Part shown: one piece after another, positions 1-13,033 of the stretch
How the letters are laid out: every line of letters begins with the position of its first letter
How positions within the stretch are numbered: position 1 is the first letter of the stretch
Source of the DNA: Terebella lapidaria
Taxonomy: Eukaryota > Annelida > Polychaeta > Terebellida > Terebellidae
DNA: 64,000 bases
Direction: 5' to 3'
Assembly (NCBI GenBank): GCA_949152475.1
Contig: OX424560.1
Location: forward strand, 22,259,106-22,323,105
Program-made: the position numbers and the translations under genes
Notes under the pieces: generated by a model
Told to the model about the DNA's origin: nothing
What the model saw: only the letters and a program-made list of their open reading frames with translations
Databases searched by the model: none

Positions 1-1500
1 TTAAACCTAATTAAAAAGTACTATTTGATCAGATATTTGGATAACCAGAAGTCCAAAATCCTTGGTTATTCGGTAGAAACACTGCTCATTTAACATGCAA
101 TTATGATGAACTGGTTGGTCAACAAATATTAATTCGCTTGGTACTAGTTTACCAGAGGAGCAAACATTTAGTGCGGGGAAAAAAACCTGAGTCATGATCA
201 TTGAATGCAAGACTGGTTGTTGATATTACGTACTGCTGATCTTAATAGGTACAATAGAATCCGCCGGTGAAACTAATCACCGAGACTAAACATTAAATAC
301 TGTCATAAAGCTGATCATTGTTATCCCAGTGGAGCATAAAATGCGTTGGAGCATGTTTACCACCTCGTGAACATGGCAAACATATAGATCAATCAAATGA
401 ATATGAATTATTTAGGCCAATAATGTGACTCGTGTATATGCAGATTCAAAGTAAACACTGTGAAAATATTTTCATGGGTGAAGCATTTTTCTAATCAATC
501 ACTCAACAAATTTCGTACTAATATTGAAAATGTATATTGTAAGTGTTGGTGATGGTCTGTGTTCCCTACTATGTTCTATGTTCAAGAACGCAACAAAAAA
601 CATGGGCTGACTTCAGGGTTTAACGGGTGCATCATGATCATAATATTAACAGAGTATTGTGACTATTTTTCACTTAATTACTGATATTGACATACACTTC
701 ATAAGACCATTTCTTATACAATGTAATAGTTAAAACGCCTGTATTTGTCTATTGTATCCACACACACCAGCTATCGCTCACTGCAACCATGTCACATTTT
801 GGATCCATTTCAATCGATGATCTTTAGTTCCGTTTGAAAAACAAGAAAATCGAAAGAAAACAATAACTGTTCCCATTTTTATAAACTATGGTGACCTTTC
901 ATATTTATATCCATTCCCAGTGAGACAAAAATAAACGTTTACCAACCTACAATATCGAAGAATGCATATACAGTCTTCACTAGAATTAGCAAGAGTGCAA
1001 CAAAAAATACACAATCCAAGTTTACCTCTCAAATATAGGCTTTCATCTCAACACACAAGTTCGAATTTATAACGCACCAGAGACACCGGGCGACCATGTA
1101 TCATCAATACCTTTTGAGTTGTTGTTAGTTTGTACCTCATCAATTAACTTGATTAGTTCTTTGTTGAATTTCTTTCTGATGATCAATTCACAAATGCACT
1201 GTCAGTTACAGGTAGGTCAATGCACCTTGCAACCTGTTTGACGTCAATTAAACATAGCATGCAATAACCAACACTTATCAAATCTATTTACCAAATGCAG
1301 ACGTTCATATAGCAATTTATAGCAAGCAATCACCACTTTACGTGTATTCATTGGTATTAGCTCATATATGATCAGTGAGACTGAAAAATTGGATTTTGGT
1401 GTCTCACACAGTCATATATTCGGTGTGGTCGTCTGTATAATATTCCTATTCTAACAATATCAGGATTTCATGTGCTGATGACAAGGTCAGTGAATTAATA
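1..1500 (+). repeat. Array copy 1 (partial, runs off left edge)
   Basis: Decayed copy of the multi-kb unit that fills the left half. Recognisable landmarks in order: the 'gataaccagaa...' block (about 40-130), the 'gtgaaactaatcaccg' block (about 262-340), the 'gcagattcaaagt' block (about 440), the 'agctatcgctca' block (about 770), the 'ttagttctttgttgaattt' block (about 1150) and the 'ggtgtggtcgtctg' block (about 1420). The same order recurs at 7.0-8.9, 10.4-12.3 and 15.8-17.6 kb. No coding frame is shared by the copies. Confidence 0.8.
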
Positions 1501-1607
1501 AAAGGGTCATGAAATCATCAAATATCCTGGATTTGTGCAAACCTGTGCAAAACATACTCGCACATAGATTGGTTAAAGAACTGTGGTAGGCAATAAATTG
1601 GTGTTTC

Positions 1608-2024
1608 ATGATGAGGGTATCGGGCGGAGACGAAAAAAGAACAAGTGATATCCAATTCAAAACCACTTTGAAGAACTGCTCACTCCAAATACTGACGAGG
1701 ACTTCGTGCGGGTACATCTCGAACACTGATACTTATATACCAATCCTTAATGATCCTTTAACACGGTTTGAAATTGACAAAAGTGGCCATAAGTTGAAAA
1801 CAAACCAGGCTGCTGGTGTGGATGTGGATATCTTTGCCAATGCCTTTGCATTGAAGACATTAGCACAATTTCTGAAAACATACACCCTTTTTGTTATTAA
1901 TTTGTGTCCTGTCATTTCGTTCATATGGTTAAAAAGAAAGACTATTTGGGGGAGAGACAATATATTTATGTTCTCAGATGGCTTGTTGGGGGACCTGCTG
2001 AAGAAACCTTTTTGCAATATTTAA
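1608..2024 (+). pseudogene. Decayed LINE-type reverse transcriptase fragment (tentative)
   Basis: A 138-codon open stretch. Its middle part reads LNDPLTRFEIDKSGHKLKTN followed by QAAGVD. This resembles the start of non-LTR retrotransposon RT domains, where a segment of the type 'L..pit..EI..a...LK.nKA.G.D' precedes the palm. The downstream part is hydrophobic and lacks the catalytic YxDD box, so at most an N-terminal RT fragment survives. The opposite strand is also open here, so openness alone is not evidence. It sits between array copy 1 and the next partial copy and is probably an old insertion. The alternative is chance similarity in AT-rich DNA. Confidence 0.4.
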
Positions 2025-2029
2025 GCTAA

Positions 2030-2480
2030 TTTTGGACAATGCAATCAATGTAATGGACGTCTCATCAATCAAACTGTCATTGGAAGAGCATTCAGCGCTG
2101 GGGAATCAGCGCCCTAAATGACGGAAATAGGACAGTATCAATTTACATAGGCTTCTGATGATAAATACACATCATTTTTTGGCATTGTGAACAAGGAACC
2201 GTACGCACGATATCAGCACTACTTATAAAAATATGGCCATAAGTAATCATACCCAACTTAATAAATAGTTTCATTCTAGGGAGCCACAATTTGTTTTATT
2301 GGGATAACCACAACTTCAGAGGTCTTGGTTTGTTGGCATAAACAATGATTGTTTAGCATGTAATTATGGTGAAGTGATTGATCAACAAGTCTTCATTTGC
2401 TTTGTATTGATGAGCTCACCCTACGATAGATGATTTGCTACCAGCAAGTGTTGTTTTTTGCAAGTTTGAAGTAAGTATGT
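2030..2480 (+). repeat. Array copy, partial
   Basis: Carries the landmarks 'ggacaatgcaatcaatgtaa' (2034), 'gacggaaata' (2118), the 'gagccacaattt' block (2280) and the 'gtgattgatcaacaagtctt' block (2375). All also occur in the copies starting near 6.7, 15.5 and 22.8 kb. Confidence 0.75.
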
Positions 2481-4799
2481 GTTTAATGATTTAGCGTATA
2501 ATGCAATATATTAAGCAATAACACCTGATGGTTCCACGAAAATACAGTGATTCGTTTTAATTATTTACAATAAGCATCCTTATTCACCTCTCACTAACAC
2601 CTTCCCGTAATAATCAATTCAATTGTAATGATATGGTTGCTCATACCGTTCAACTCAACACAAATGTCGAATGTTAACTTTCCTTTACTTTTCTCTCACG
2701 AATCGAATGTTTTAGCTGCACTTCTTCATTCTGACTGCGTTACACATAGAGTACTTCAATGCCAGATGGACCACGATAATTGCTGTTAGTTTCTGCTGAT
2801 ACTACCATTCATGTTGGTCCTGATGGATGACCCATGAGGACCAGGATGTAACCTGTTTAAAAGCTTCTTGACACTTTCAAAGAGTGACATCATCTGGAGA
2901 TAAATACAATTCAATAAATCCTCCACGCCATGGAGAGGGCAAGGATGTCAAATAGATCACATAGGATTGGGTTTCCATAATACAATGTAGGGAAGCCACA
3001 ATGATATGTGTCTGAGTTTTGCAATTGACCTATCGCCAAAGCCCCCAAAAGTTGTCCGAGTTTCACAAATTACGTCGGCAAACTTCTCTTTGGCCAATGA
3101 TAACGTTTTGCAGAATGCGTCGTAAATGGCGTGAAAAGACTCGGACAAATGGGTTTTGCGATAGGTCAATTATGTTCCTTGTTTCAATGGTCATTGCATT
3201 CCAAGTTGAAAATATGTAAATGTTTTGAATGCAGTGTGACGAATAGACATGTATTGTACTACTTTACTAGAAAATCATTCATATAAATATCACGATATGT
3301 CGGATATTCTGGTGCGAAAAAATTCTTGCTACACCAACGTGTGGATACTTTCGGTACACAAGAGTATCATACTCAGTATTTCAACTTAGATTCCTATCAT
3401 TATTATAATATCAGATAACATTTTGTTGCATGAACAACGTGCAAAAATCTATAGTCAGCAACAAATCGATAATTCAACAAACCGATAATAATTTATGTAT
3501 GCGGATAAATCAACTTATGACCTAGACATTCTTAAGTAAAAGTCTACAAATAAAAAATAAAGTTTAGTTGAGTGGCCCTAATCCTCTTCCATACAATCAT
3601 AGTGTATACATTAGCAAGATACACACTGCAAATGCATGCTGATATTAGCCCAACAATTTGATGATCAGTCCACCCCTTCAAATGTGCACATCACATGATT
3701 TACTTTGCCATCCACAAGGGATAAAATGGAGGATTACTGTCATGGTCTCAAAGAAGCTAAAATGTATTTTGATCAAAGACAGATCCTTCCGGATAGTTAC
3801 TGTGTATGGGTGGTTTCAATGATTGTTGTTATAGTATGGGACATGTATTCAGGATATTAACCGCCCTAAACCTCAATGACTGATACAACGTTAGATACGG
3901 AGGAAATACAACAGAAACAGTAAAACTTTTACATGTGTTTTACTATCACGATCCATTACTGGAGGGGGTCAGCGTACCTGTTCAACTTCCACGAGCTATA
4001 TTATTTTACCCAAAATATCATATTTTACAAGGCAAACCATCCTGTCACTAACACTATAAGTACGACGGTATTACCCTAACGAGATCTTGCTACACATATT
4101 AACGTAGCCACATGCATGATAACATTGTTTTCGCCATGGGAGTGCAATCAATCTGTCATGTTTAATATGTATTATGCTATTCGTTCCATTGCATGTTTCA
4201 TTAGATGTTTACAGTATATCACTTCGAGGCAATATCGATTTCCAGGACAGGTAATTGGCATGTATGACGGTAATATCAGCATGTTGCATAAAATTTGCAA
4301 ATGAAAATGGCAGATGTACGCCCTGCCAGTACATGACAGGTGACACTGATGACTGATGCTGATAATGGGTCCAAAGTGTTGTCGTTTTATCAAGTGGGAG
4401 AGAAAATATACCAACAAATTTACACAATGCATGTCGAAGATTTTGGGCATTTAGGACAATACCGGGCACATATCTTGTAACAGTTTGAAATGTCATGCTT
4501 TTTTTAAATGATTGGAGAATGTGTGAACATGCATTTGAGGAATTATATTGAATATTTGTGTAATTATTTGTGATAGAGAATCACGTCATTTCGAAAAATG
4601 CCAATCTCCATGTGTTGGGTGACAAGGTTAACCAATGTCTGAAACTGATCATTTCCACGGTTGGTTGCAAACAAACGTTTTTTTCATAAACCTGATAATT
4701 GCTTATTTCCTGAACGATATTAAATTTCATACAAGTCTTTTTCCATCCCACTAGGATAGCATGTAGTCATGCATGTTTCGGTCAAGTAATATTACCTAG
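2481..4799. other. No gene recognised
   Basis: AT-rich DNA without a convincing coding region. Several frames on both strands are open between 4116 and 4496, which is typical of chance in AT-rich sequence. The only structured element seen is the foldback at 3023-3171. Confidence 0.6.
3023..3171. repeat. Foldback / MITE-like inverted repeat, about 149 bp
   Basis: The left arm begins AATTGACCTATCGC and the right end is its reverse complement GCGATAGGTCAATT. The arms continue imperfectly inward through GTCCGAGT / ACTCGGAC and further. Most of the element folds back on itself, as in small non-autonomous DNA transposons. No target duplication could be fixed. Confidence 0.7.
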
Positions 4800-5100
4800 A
4801 TGTATTATGGTTGCAAAATATTGGATATATTTACCGGTTGTTTGATAGAAAATCAATAACAAATTCAATCTGCTCCACCACCCACGTAACAGGCGCCCTA
4901 AGTAGAAGTAACACCCTGATATCAAATCAGTGCTTTTTATTTTCGGAGTTTGAACTCCTGGATGTTCTCGTTTAGATTTCCCCCGGGGAATCATCTGATG
5001 GTGTTTACAACTTAACCGAACCAGATTCTTTCCTGAGCTAATCTCGAGTTACCCTATGTGGCCACAGAATTACATTGACCAATAAAAACGCTATTTATAT
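4800..5100 (+). repeat. Array segment upstream of the main unit
   Basis: Similar to 12765-13030. Shared strings include 'tttcccc' followed by 'ggaatcatctgat', 'gtgtttacaactta', 'ttctttcctgagctaatct' and 'gaattac'. In both places it lies upstream of the 'aatgtcaaggaaaaacat' landmark (6407 and 15168), so it seems to be part of the same tandem unit. Confidence 0.75.
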
Positions 5101-5566
5101 GTCTACGCACTTTCACCTATATATGTGTGACATTGACTATGACATTGACTTCACATTCATGTGACATTGATATTTGTGTGTTCTCGTTATTTAATTTCTA
5201 ACGAAATGGCATGTTATCAAAAATTACCAACCGTGTTTCATTATTTTACCCTAAGACTTTGTTGATCAGCATATAATTTGTAGCAACCATAGCAAAAAAG
5301 CTCACAGGATTCTGTGCGTATCAACCTATTGATTTTATGGACGTTGCACGAAGGAGGATGGTCGTATTTACAATGGTGATGATAATGATCACATCCATTT
5401 ATCACATTAATAAATTACCACGCCATTAGAATGTCAATGAATCCCACCACTATTAAATATCGTGTACTTGTATATGGTGATTAAGTCAAGCACAAGTTAA
5501 TGTGGACTTCACAGGTACAATATTACCCTTGTATTTTATCGCGCTCATTCCCTTTTAGAAGTAGAA
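5101..5566. other. No feature recognised
   Basis: AT-rich spacer between the array segment and the retroelement fragment. Faint similarity to 14016-14080 supports its being part of the array unit. Confidence 0.5.
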
Positions 5567-5689
5567 ATGTATACCGACAAACAGACAAATTCATATTCCA
5601 AGACCGAACCCATGGACGAATTTTACAAGATCAGTGTGAGTAGACAAATCCGAGAGATACTAAGGTATCAAAGTCAAAGCCATGTGAAA

Positions 5690-6278
5690 ATCACAGACAC
5701 CCAGCCAGCTGAGTGTGAGATCAGGTGCTCCAGAAGAGTGAGCATCTCCTGCTCCGCATGCGACACCCGCTGTGATATCCACAATGGCATATCGAGACGG
5801 AAATATATGCACAAAACTATAAGGATGGGATGATATCTTCCATCATATGTGTGACAGGCTTGGCGTAACCTTCAACCAGATAATAGTGACGACCATAAAA
5901 CTTCTTGAATGTCGACCTCAGCCTAGGCATTTGGTATCCTTGTTTGAGCAATTTGGTAGTCAGAACCTGTGCTCTAACTATGAATTCCTTGTACGATGAA
6001 CATGCTCTAGCATAACGAATTAACTGGGACACGTAGACGCCATAGGCTGGTGATGCTGGGATATTACTGCTCAAGACAGGAAAGTTGATAATGGGAAAAT
6101 CAAAATCGTCACGTTTGTCATATAACCTTGTACACAATTTGCCTTTATGGTCAATTTCGAGATAAATGTCAAGATAAGAAGCTGACACTGGAGAATCAGT
6201 GTGATATATATCAGACTTCCTCTGATTAGCTTGAGCACTTAACATTTTCAGGAATAAACATCCGAATATAACGTGCAT
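5690..6278 (-). pseudogene. Retroelement RT C-terminal fragment with conserved 3' tail
   Basis: An open frame (6278 to 5817, minus) encodes the C-terminal part of a retroelement polyprotein. It includes a YLDIYLEI segment, LYDKRDDFDFPI, SPAYGVYVSQLIRYAR and FKKFYGRHYYLV. The same block occurs at 19353-19655, where the closest parts read SPAYGVFVSQLIRYSR and FKKFYGRHHDLV. After the stop, the minus strand has a tail of the type 'gcggagcaggagatgctcac', which is also found downstream of the second copy. I recall this protein and tail as frequent in molluscan and other marine invertebrate genomes; the clade (Penelope-like or other) is not certain. The catalytic RT core is absent, so this is a 5'-truncated, inactive copy. 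The initial Met of the frame is incidental. Confidence 0.7.
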
Positions 6279-6380
6279 AAGTTGCAGATGTTGAAATTAG
6301 TATACACGGAAACATTGAAAACTGACCGAAATGCAAATATGTCAATCAACATATCTCAAGATAACAGCTTTGAGAGTAGC

Positions 6381-9300
6381 CGTGGCTGCCTGCAATCAAC
6401 CAACAATGAATGTCAAGGAAAAACATACTGGTTATTGATCAATCCTATAGGAGGTCAGAATTCTGACCCAAGCTTGTACGCAGATCAATTCAGCTTGTAT
6501 AAGATGACATGGCCGTACAATGGTTTAGCCCCTGTGCCTGGGGTCAATAAGGATGGTGGTCTTCTGCAAAGAAGATGTATTAGGATTGACATATCTCCTC
6601 AGTCTATTCAATCCTTTCGTTAATAACTTGTTAGAAATAGAAAATGCGTTTAAATCTTGGATCACTCTAAGAGACGTCACGTCATAAAATAAAGAAACCA
6701 TATTTGGGGGGAAAACATCTATGCAGCTGTTTGCTCAGGATGTCTTTACAGTACTTATGCTAATTGCGAACAATGCAATCAATGTATTGGACGCCTCATC
6801 AGTCAAACTGTCATCGGAAGAGCATGCTGTGTTTGAGAATAGGCGCGGTAGATGACGGAAATAAAGCAAGATCATTTTACATAGTCACCTGATGATAAAT
6901 ACCCACTATCTTGAGAAATTGAGTACAGAGAACCACACATAAGATATCGCGTCTACTCATGATAGCTGTGCCTATAGGGAATCATAGGCTAATTAAGAAA
7001 TAGTGTTTATTATAGAGGGCCGCAATTTGCATTACATGTACATGGATACCCAAAACTCCAGGGTCTCGTTTAACGTGCAATTATGGTGAAGTGGATGGTT
7101 AACAAATCTTAATTTGTTTAATACTTGTCAGTTCACAAGACGAGTACATATTGTTATGGGGAGGATCTTAAGTCATGAACATTCAAGTCAAGACTGGTAG
7201 TTCCATAATGTCATTATATTACTTATTTGTTTAATGATGTTAACTTCCAACTGGAATTCATATTTCAGATCAAGTTGATGTGTGTTATGCCTGCAACACA
7301 TTACTATGGAATGTATTAATTATTCGATTATTGGTGGTAATAGGCTGATACATGTAATGCAACTGAATTGCCTAGAACACGTTCAACTCCCATTTTTCTG
7401 CGGCAAAATCAATCTCCTCGGTGGATAAGTCAATATATGTAACCAACGCAAAGCAGAAATTGTATCAGGTACAGTCCACCTGGGTACAATTCTGGGACGA
7501 TTATCCCATGATCTAGATCATAAATCTGATGATAAATTTATGGGAAACTACTATGAAATCGAGACTGATGTCACATACTGTTGACTTAAGGTACAATAGA
7601 ATCCGCCGGTGAAACTAATCATCAGGTCCAATCATTAAATACTGTCATGAAACTGGTCACTGTTATCCCGGTGGGTCATAAACTGTTTTAGAACATGTTA
7701 TATGTCCAGTTCTAATGCTAGGTGAATGGAACGACCTGGTTTACGAGGTTACCATATATATTTCATGGGAAATATACCTCAATCACCATAACATGAATTA
7801 TATGTGCATGTATATAGCCCACTAATGTAACAGGTACATGTGCAGATTCAAAGTGGACATTGCTAGGGTGGGTGGACGCACATCAAATACATCGGTGAGC
7901 TCAACCATTCTTCTTATCAATCATTCAAGTTTCGTGATAATATCGAAAATGTATAATTGTATATGTGTCAATGTTGATGGCCGTCTGTGTTTCCTGTAAT
8001 GTTTTCAGCTCAAGAACATAACAACAATAACCTGAGTTGACGTCAGGATTTACCGGGTACATCATGACCATAATATTAACAGATTATTTTGACTATTTTT
8101 CACTTCGTTACCGATATTGACATACAATTCAGAAGACCATTTCTTATAAAATGTTATTTGGGGAAAAGCATGTATCTGCCTATTGTAGCCACACACACAC
8201 ACACACCAGCTATCGCTCAATGCAACCATTTGGCAGTTTTGATACGTTACAATCAATGATCTTTAGTACTGTTTGGGGAACGACAAAAAAATCGAAAGGA
8301 AACAATAACCTTTTCCATTTATATACCATTTATATACCTCGAAGGATGCACATACCTCCTCACGGGAATCAGCAAGAGAGTAACGGAAAAGTACATATAC
8401 CAAGTTTACCTGTCAAATAAATGATTTCATCTCAACACATATGTTCCAATCTATAATGCACTAGAGACACTGAACGACCGGGTATCATCAATAACTCGTT
8501 ACTTGTTGTTAGTTGGTACTCTAATCAATTAACTGGATTAGTTCTTTGTTGAATTTCTTTCCGATGATCGATTCACAAATGCACTGTAAATTCCAGGTAG
8601 TTGTTTTGCTCCTGAGAACCTGTTCCACGTCAATTTACCATAGTATTCTATAATCAACACCTACCATAAGTATTCACCTAATGCGGATCCCTTTCGAACT
8701 ACTCTCTGTAACCAAGAAATGATATATGTTCATGTTGCAAATTATAGCAAGCAATAATATTCAATACATATATTCGCTGATAGATGGTCAGCGACGTAAA
8801 AATATTGGCTTTTGGTATCTCATACAGTCACGTATTTGGTGTGGTCGTCTGTGGTTGCATGCAGTCCTCTTTGGACATTTTGAACAATATCATGATTTCA
8901 AGTGTGAGAGACAACGTCAGCAAGTTATAAAAGAGGGTCATGAAAGTCATCGAATGTGATGCGTTTGTTCCATGGATGAGAGCAGACACGACTCTGCTCT
9001 CATTCTGTCAGTTATTTTCCAAGGGTAGCATGTAGTGGTGAGTATTACCTTTCGTAATACCATAAAAGTAGCTTGGGTTCCAGTCTCTTCGTAGTTATTA
9101 CTTTGACATAGTCTAGACACTGGTGTGAGAATTTGCAAATGTACAAGGGGTGCATTATAAGGTCACGTCTTGATGCATGAGAAGACAGAAAGACCATATT
9201 GTGCCATGGTTTCACACCTCAGGCCTCACCTCAGGCCTCACAAGACGTGACCCAGAGGTGCTTCAACTGCTTTCTATCAATGCTTTTCAAGAACATGTTG

Positions 9301-10050
9301 AATCCCGAAAACTGATAGATCAGACTCGTAGAAGAGGGTGTGGACCGAACAACAAAGCAATTATGAAAGTCACAAGCCGCAGAATGGTCGCCATAATTTG
9401 CACAGTACATAGACACGAAAGTACCTGTATGTTGTTAGAAATGTGTTCAACGTTTCGCATTTATTTGTTGTATGTTGAAAATTCCACCAACAAGATGAAC
9501 ATGATTTCGTCAAGCAGATAATAGCAGCAGGAGAGGCGGAAACATAATCAAATGAAACATAATCACACGTGTGTAGTATGCTTGTGATATCGTTACCAGA
9601 ATTTATATATGAAACTGAAGTGAATTTTTAATATATACATCATTCTCAGAGATATGCTAATAATCATATTTCGAGTTTTCGTTATATTTGAAAGTGTAAA
9701 CTGTGATATACTGTATTTGAGCTCATCTCATTATGCATGATATTGAATATACTGGATGTTCTATGTTGCTCATGTTCATCAGTGTATGGCACACCCACAA
9801 TCACCATTATCAATACCACCGAGTTAATATTGAATTCCTACTGAATATCTACATGTCACAAGGAGTATATATAATGATTTATATAATTTATATACAAATT
9901 TATATAATGATTTTTTTTTTTATTTCGAGAAATAAAAATCAATGTTAATTGAAAATATGGATCACGAGAATCCTGCAAATGAATTGATCGATGCTTGATT
10001 TACCTGAGGTGGGATAGTGGAGAATATTTCCTTCTTGTAAAACAAGCTGA
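6381..10050 (+). repeat. Array copy 2, nearly complete
   Basis: Contains landmarks from 'aatgtcaaggaaaaacat' (6407) to 'gtggagaatatttccttctt' (about 10015). The order is the same as in 15168-19950, and many blocks of tens to hundreds of bases match by eye. Blocks include 6740-6800 (= 15507-15560), 7590-7690 (= 16350-16440), 8525-8600 (= 11928-12000 = 17270-17345) and 9287-9410 (= 12470-12590). No gene was recognised inside. Short ORFs are not conserved in a protein-like way. Confidence 0.85.
8190..8207. repeat. (CA)9 microsatellite
   Basis: Pure CA run inside array copy 2. The same locus in the other copies (about 760, 11585, 16930) has only short 'acacaca' or 'catacaca', so the run expanded in this copy only. 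Confidence 0.9.
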
Positions 10051-10258
10051 GGTCTCGTACCAGTCGCTACAGTCAATCGTTCGTCCCCACCTACATCCGC
10101 CTTCATAACACCTCGTGTGCTCGGTGATGAGACCCTATATGTCTTACTGCTTGTATATTTGTACATGTATATGAATATATATGTATTTTACTGTCTCACA
10201 AAATGTCATTTTGTCAGCATGTAAGTGAACTTTCCGTGGAGGATTAATAAAGTACAAT
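10051..10258. other. Junction between array copies
   Basis: Sequence from 10051 ('gaggtctcgtaccagtcgct...') to the next recognisable landmark. No match to other copies was noticed. It marks the end of copy 2. Confidence 0.5.
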
Positions 10259-12720
10259 CTAAAACAAAAGCATGCTGCGCTTAGAAATAGGCGCAGTGAA
10301 TGACGGAAATGAAGCGAGAGTATTTTACATAGCCAGCCGATGATAATTACCCACTTTCTCGTGAAATTGAGTACAGCGAAACGTAATAGCATATCCCGAA
10401 TATCAGTAAAAATATACATAAAAAAATCATACCCTAATTATGAAAGAGTGTTTTCTCCAGAGGGCCGCAGTTTGCTTTACATGTATTTGGATAACAAGAA
10501 CTCCAAAGTCCTTGGCTATCTGGTAGAAACACTGCTCGTTTAACGTGCAATTATGGTGAAGTGGTTGGTCAACAAATCTTCATTTGCTTGGTGCTTGTTA
10601 TTTTTTGTTATATTTTGCTTGTTATTTCTTGGTGCTCTTATTATATTTTCATAATAGTTTTAATGGGAGTTACTTCCAACTGGAATTTGTGAGTCAGATC
10701 AATCTCATGTGTGTTATGTCTGCAACACACATCACTTTGTCATTGCTAAAAATACAATAAAGGCAGAATAAAATGGATAAAAATGCAACATATAAATATT
10801 CTAATATTGATGGTAAAGGGTTGGTACACATGGTACATGTAATGCTACCGTTTGGATAGTATTGTCGAGCACTTGTCCTACTCTCTTGTGTCTGTAGCAT
10901 AATAACCAATTTCTTCTGTGGATAAGTCAATAAATGTAACCAACACAAAGCAGAAATTGTATCAATTACAATCCACCTGGGTACAATTCTGGGACGATAT
11001 CCCATGATCTAGATCATAAATATGATGATAAATTTATGGGGAACTCTTCTTAAATCAAGGCTGATTATGCACTGTTGACCTTCAGCGGTGAAACTAATCA
11101 GCAGGTCCAAACATTAAGTATTGTCATAAAGCTGGCCATTGTTATCCCATCGGACCATAACATGTGTTAGAACATGTTATATGTCCAGTTCTGATGCTAG
11201 GTGGATGAAACGGCCTCGTTTACCTGTTTACCTGGATATTATATATATTTCATGGGAAATATACCTCAATCACCATAACATGAATTACATGTGCATGTAT
11301 ATAGCCCCGTAGTGTAATAACAGGAACATGTACAGATTTAAAGTGAATATTGTGAAAAAAAAGTGGATTGGGGCACATCAATTTTAACAGTGAGCTGAAC
11401 CATTCTAGTTATCAAAATGTATAATTGTATGTGTGTGAATGTTGATGATCGTATGTGTTCCAAGCAATGTTTTCTGCTCAAGAACCAAACAACAAAAACC
11501 ACGAGTTGACTTCATGATTTAAAGGGTGCATCATCTTAAACAACATAATAAAGTAAATGCATGTAGCTGTCGATTGCATCCACATATACACAAACAGCAG
11601 CTATCGCTCAATGCTACCATGTCAGAGTTTGGATCCGGTGCAACCAGTGATCTTTAGTTCTGTTTGACCAACGACAAAAAAAATAGAATGGAAATAATAA
11701 CGGTTTCCATTTAGATACCCTACGGTGACCTTTCACATTTATATACAGTATTGAAGAAGGCATATACTTTCTCCACTGGAATTAGAAAGAGAGCAACGCA
11801 AAATTACACAATCCAAGTTTACCTGTTCGATATATGATTCATGTCAACACACGTGTTTCAATAAATAATGCACTAGAGACACTGGGCGACCGGATATCAA
11901 TATTTTGTTGTTAGCTGGTACCTTATCAATTAAGTGGATTAGTTCTTTGTTGAATTTGTTTCTGATGATCAATTCACAAATGCACTTTCAATTCGAGGTA
12001 GGGCAATACAACTTGCAACCTGTCCCACGTCAATTGAACATAGCATTCTGTAACCAACACCTACCAAACTATTCACCAAATACCGATTGCAGGTTCGAAT
12101 TACTCTTCTGTGACCGAGATAAAATATTTATTCATATTGCAAATTATAGCAAACAATAATCGTTAATATGTATATTCGCTCATAGATGGTTATTCAGTTA
12201 AAAAAAATATTGGGTTTTGGTGCCTCATACAAACACGTATTTGGTGTGGTCGTCTGAGGTCGTATGCTGTCGTCTGTGGACTATAACTTCATTTCAATCA
12301 ATATCAGGCCTTCATGTGGTCAGTGAATTGAGAAAAAACAGGTCAGTGAATTAAGAAAAAACAGTCATGAAAATATTGTGCTTCGGTTTCACACCTCAGT
12401 CCTGGGTGACAGCATGTGACCCAGAGCTGTTTTTCCTGCTTTCTATCAACACCTACCAAGATGAATGTTGCATGCCGAAAACTGATGTGTAAGACTCATG
12501 GAAGAAGGTCGTGGACCGAACAACAAAGCAATGGTAAAAGCCACAGGCCGCAGAATGGTTGAGATGATTTGCACAGTACATAGACACGAAAGTACACGTA
12601 CCTCCGTAGAAATGTTTTCAACAATTCGTGTTTATCTGTTGTATATCAAACACTCCATCCACAAGATGAACATGTTTGAGATGTTCAGAGTCGCCAACTC
12701 TGTTTGGGTTCTTCATTAAT
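10259..12720 (+). repeat. Array copy 3
   Basis: Landmarks run from the 'atgacggaaat' block (10301) through the 'gtaccttatcaatt' block (about 11920) to the 'gtggaccgaacaacaaagca' block (12511). It lacks the most upstream block of copies 2 and 4 and has a unique AT-rich stretch around 10590-10660. Confidence 0.85.
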
Positions 12721-12764
12721 GATCTTTGCAGAAGAAAAAAAAATCACTAACTGTGGGTAAATTT

Positions 12765-13033
12765 GAATATGTTTACCAGCATTTTGATAGTAAATCAAAA
12801 CCCCACAAGTTCAATCTACACCCTCACCCACGTAAAAGATAATCTATATGACAGTTCTGCTCTGGTAGCAAATCAATGCCTCGCATTTTAGCAGTTACAG
12901 CTCTTCTCTTTCAGATTTCCCCTGCGGAATCATCTGATAGTGTTTACAACTTATCATAACCATATTCTTTCCTGAGCTAATCTTGCGATACTCTCTGTGG
13001 ATACTGAATTACCCGGTAAAAGCATTACCATTA
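12765..13033 (+). repeat. Array segment, second instance
   Basis: Counterpart of 4800-5100. It is interrupted at 13031-13033 (TTA) by a TIR element and resumes after 14015. Confidence 0.75.

Noticed and set aside
1733..2017. Minus-strand ORF opposite the RT-like fragment
   Set aside because: Complementary shadow. Only the plus frame resembles an RT.
4172..4496. Overlapping ORFs of 92 and 95 codons on the minus strand
   Set aside because: Several frames on both strands are open, with no motif, low-complexity signature or splice context.
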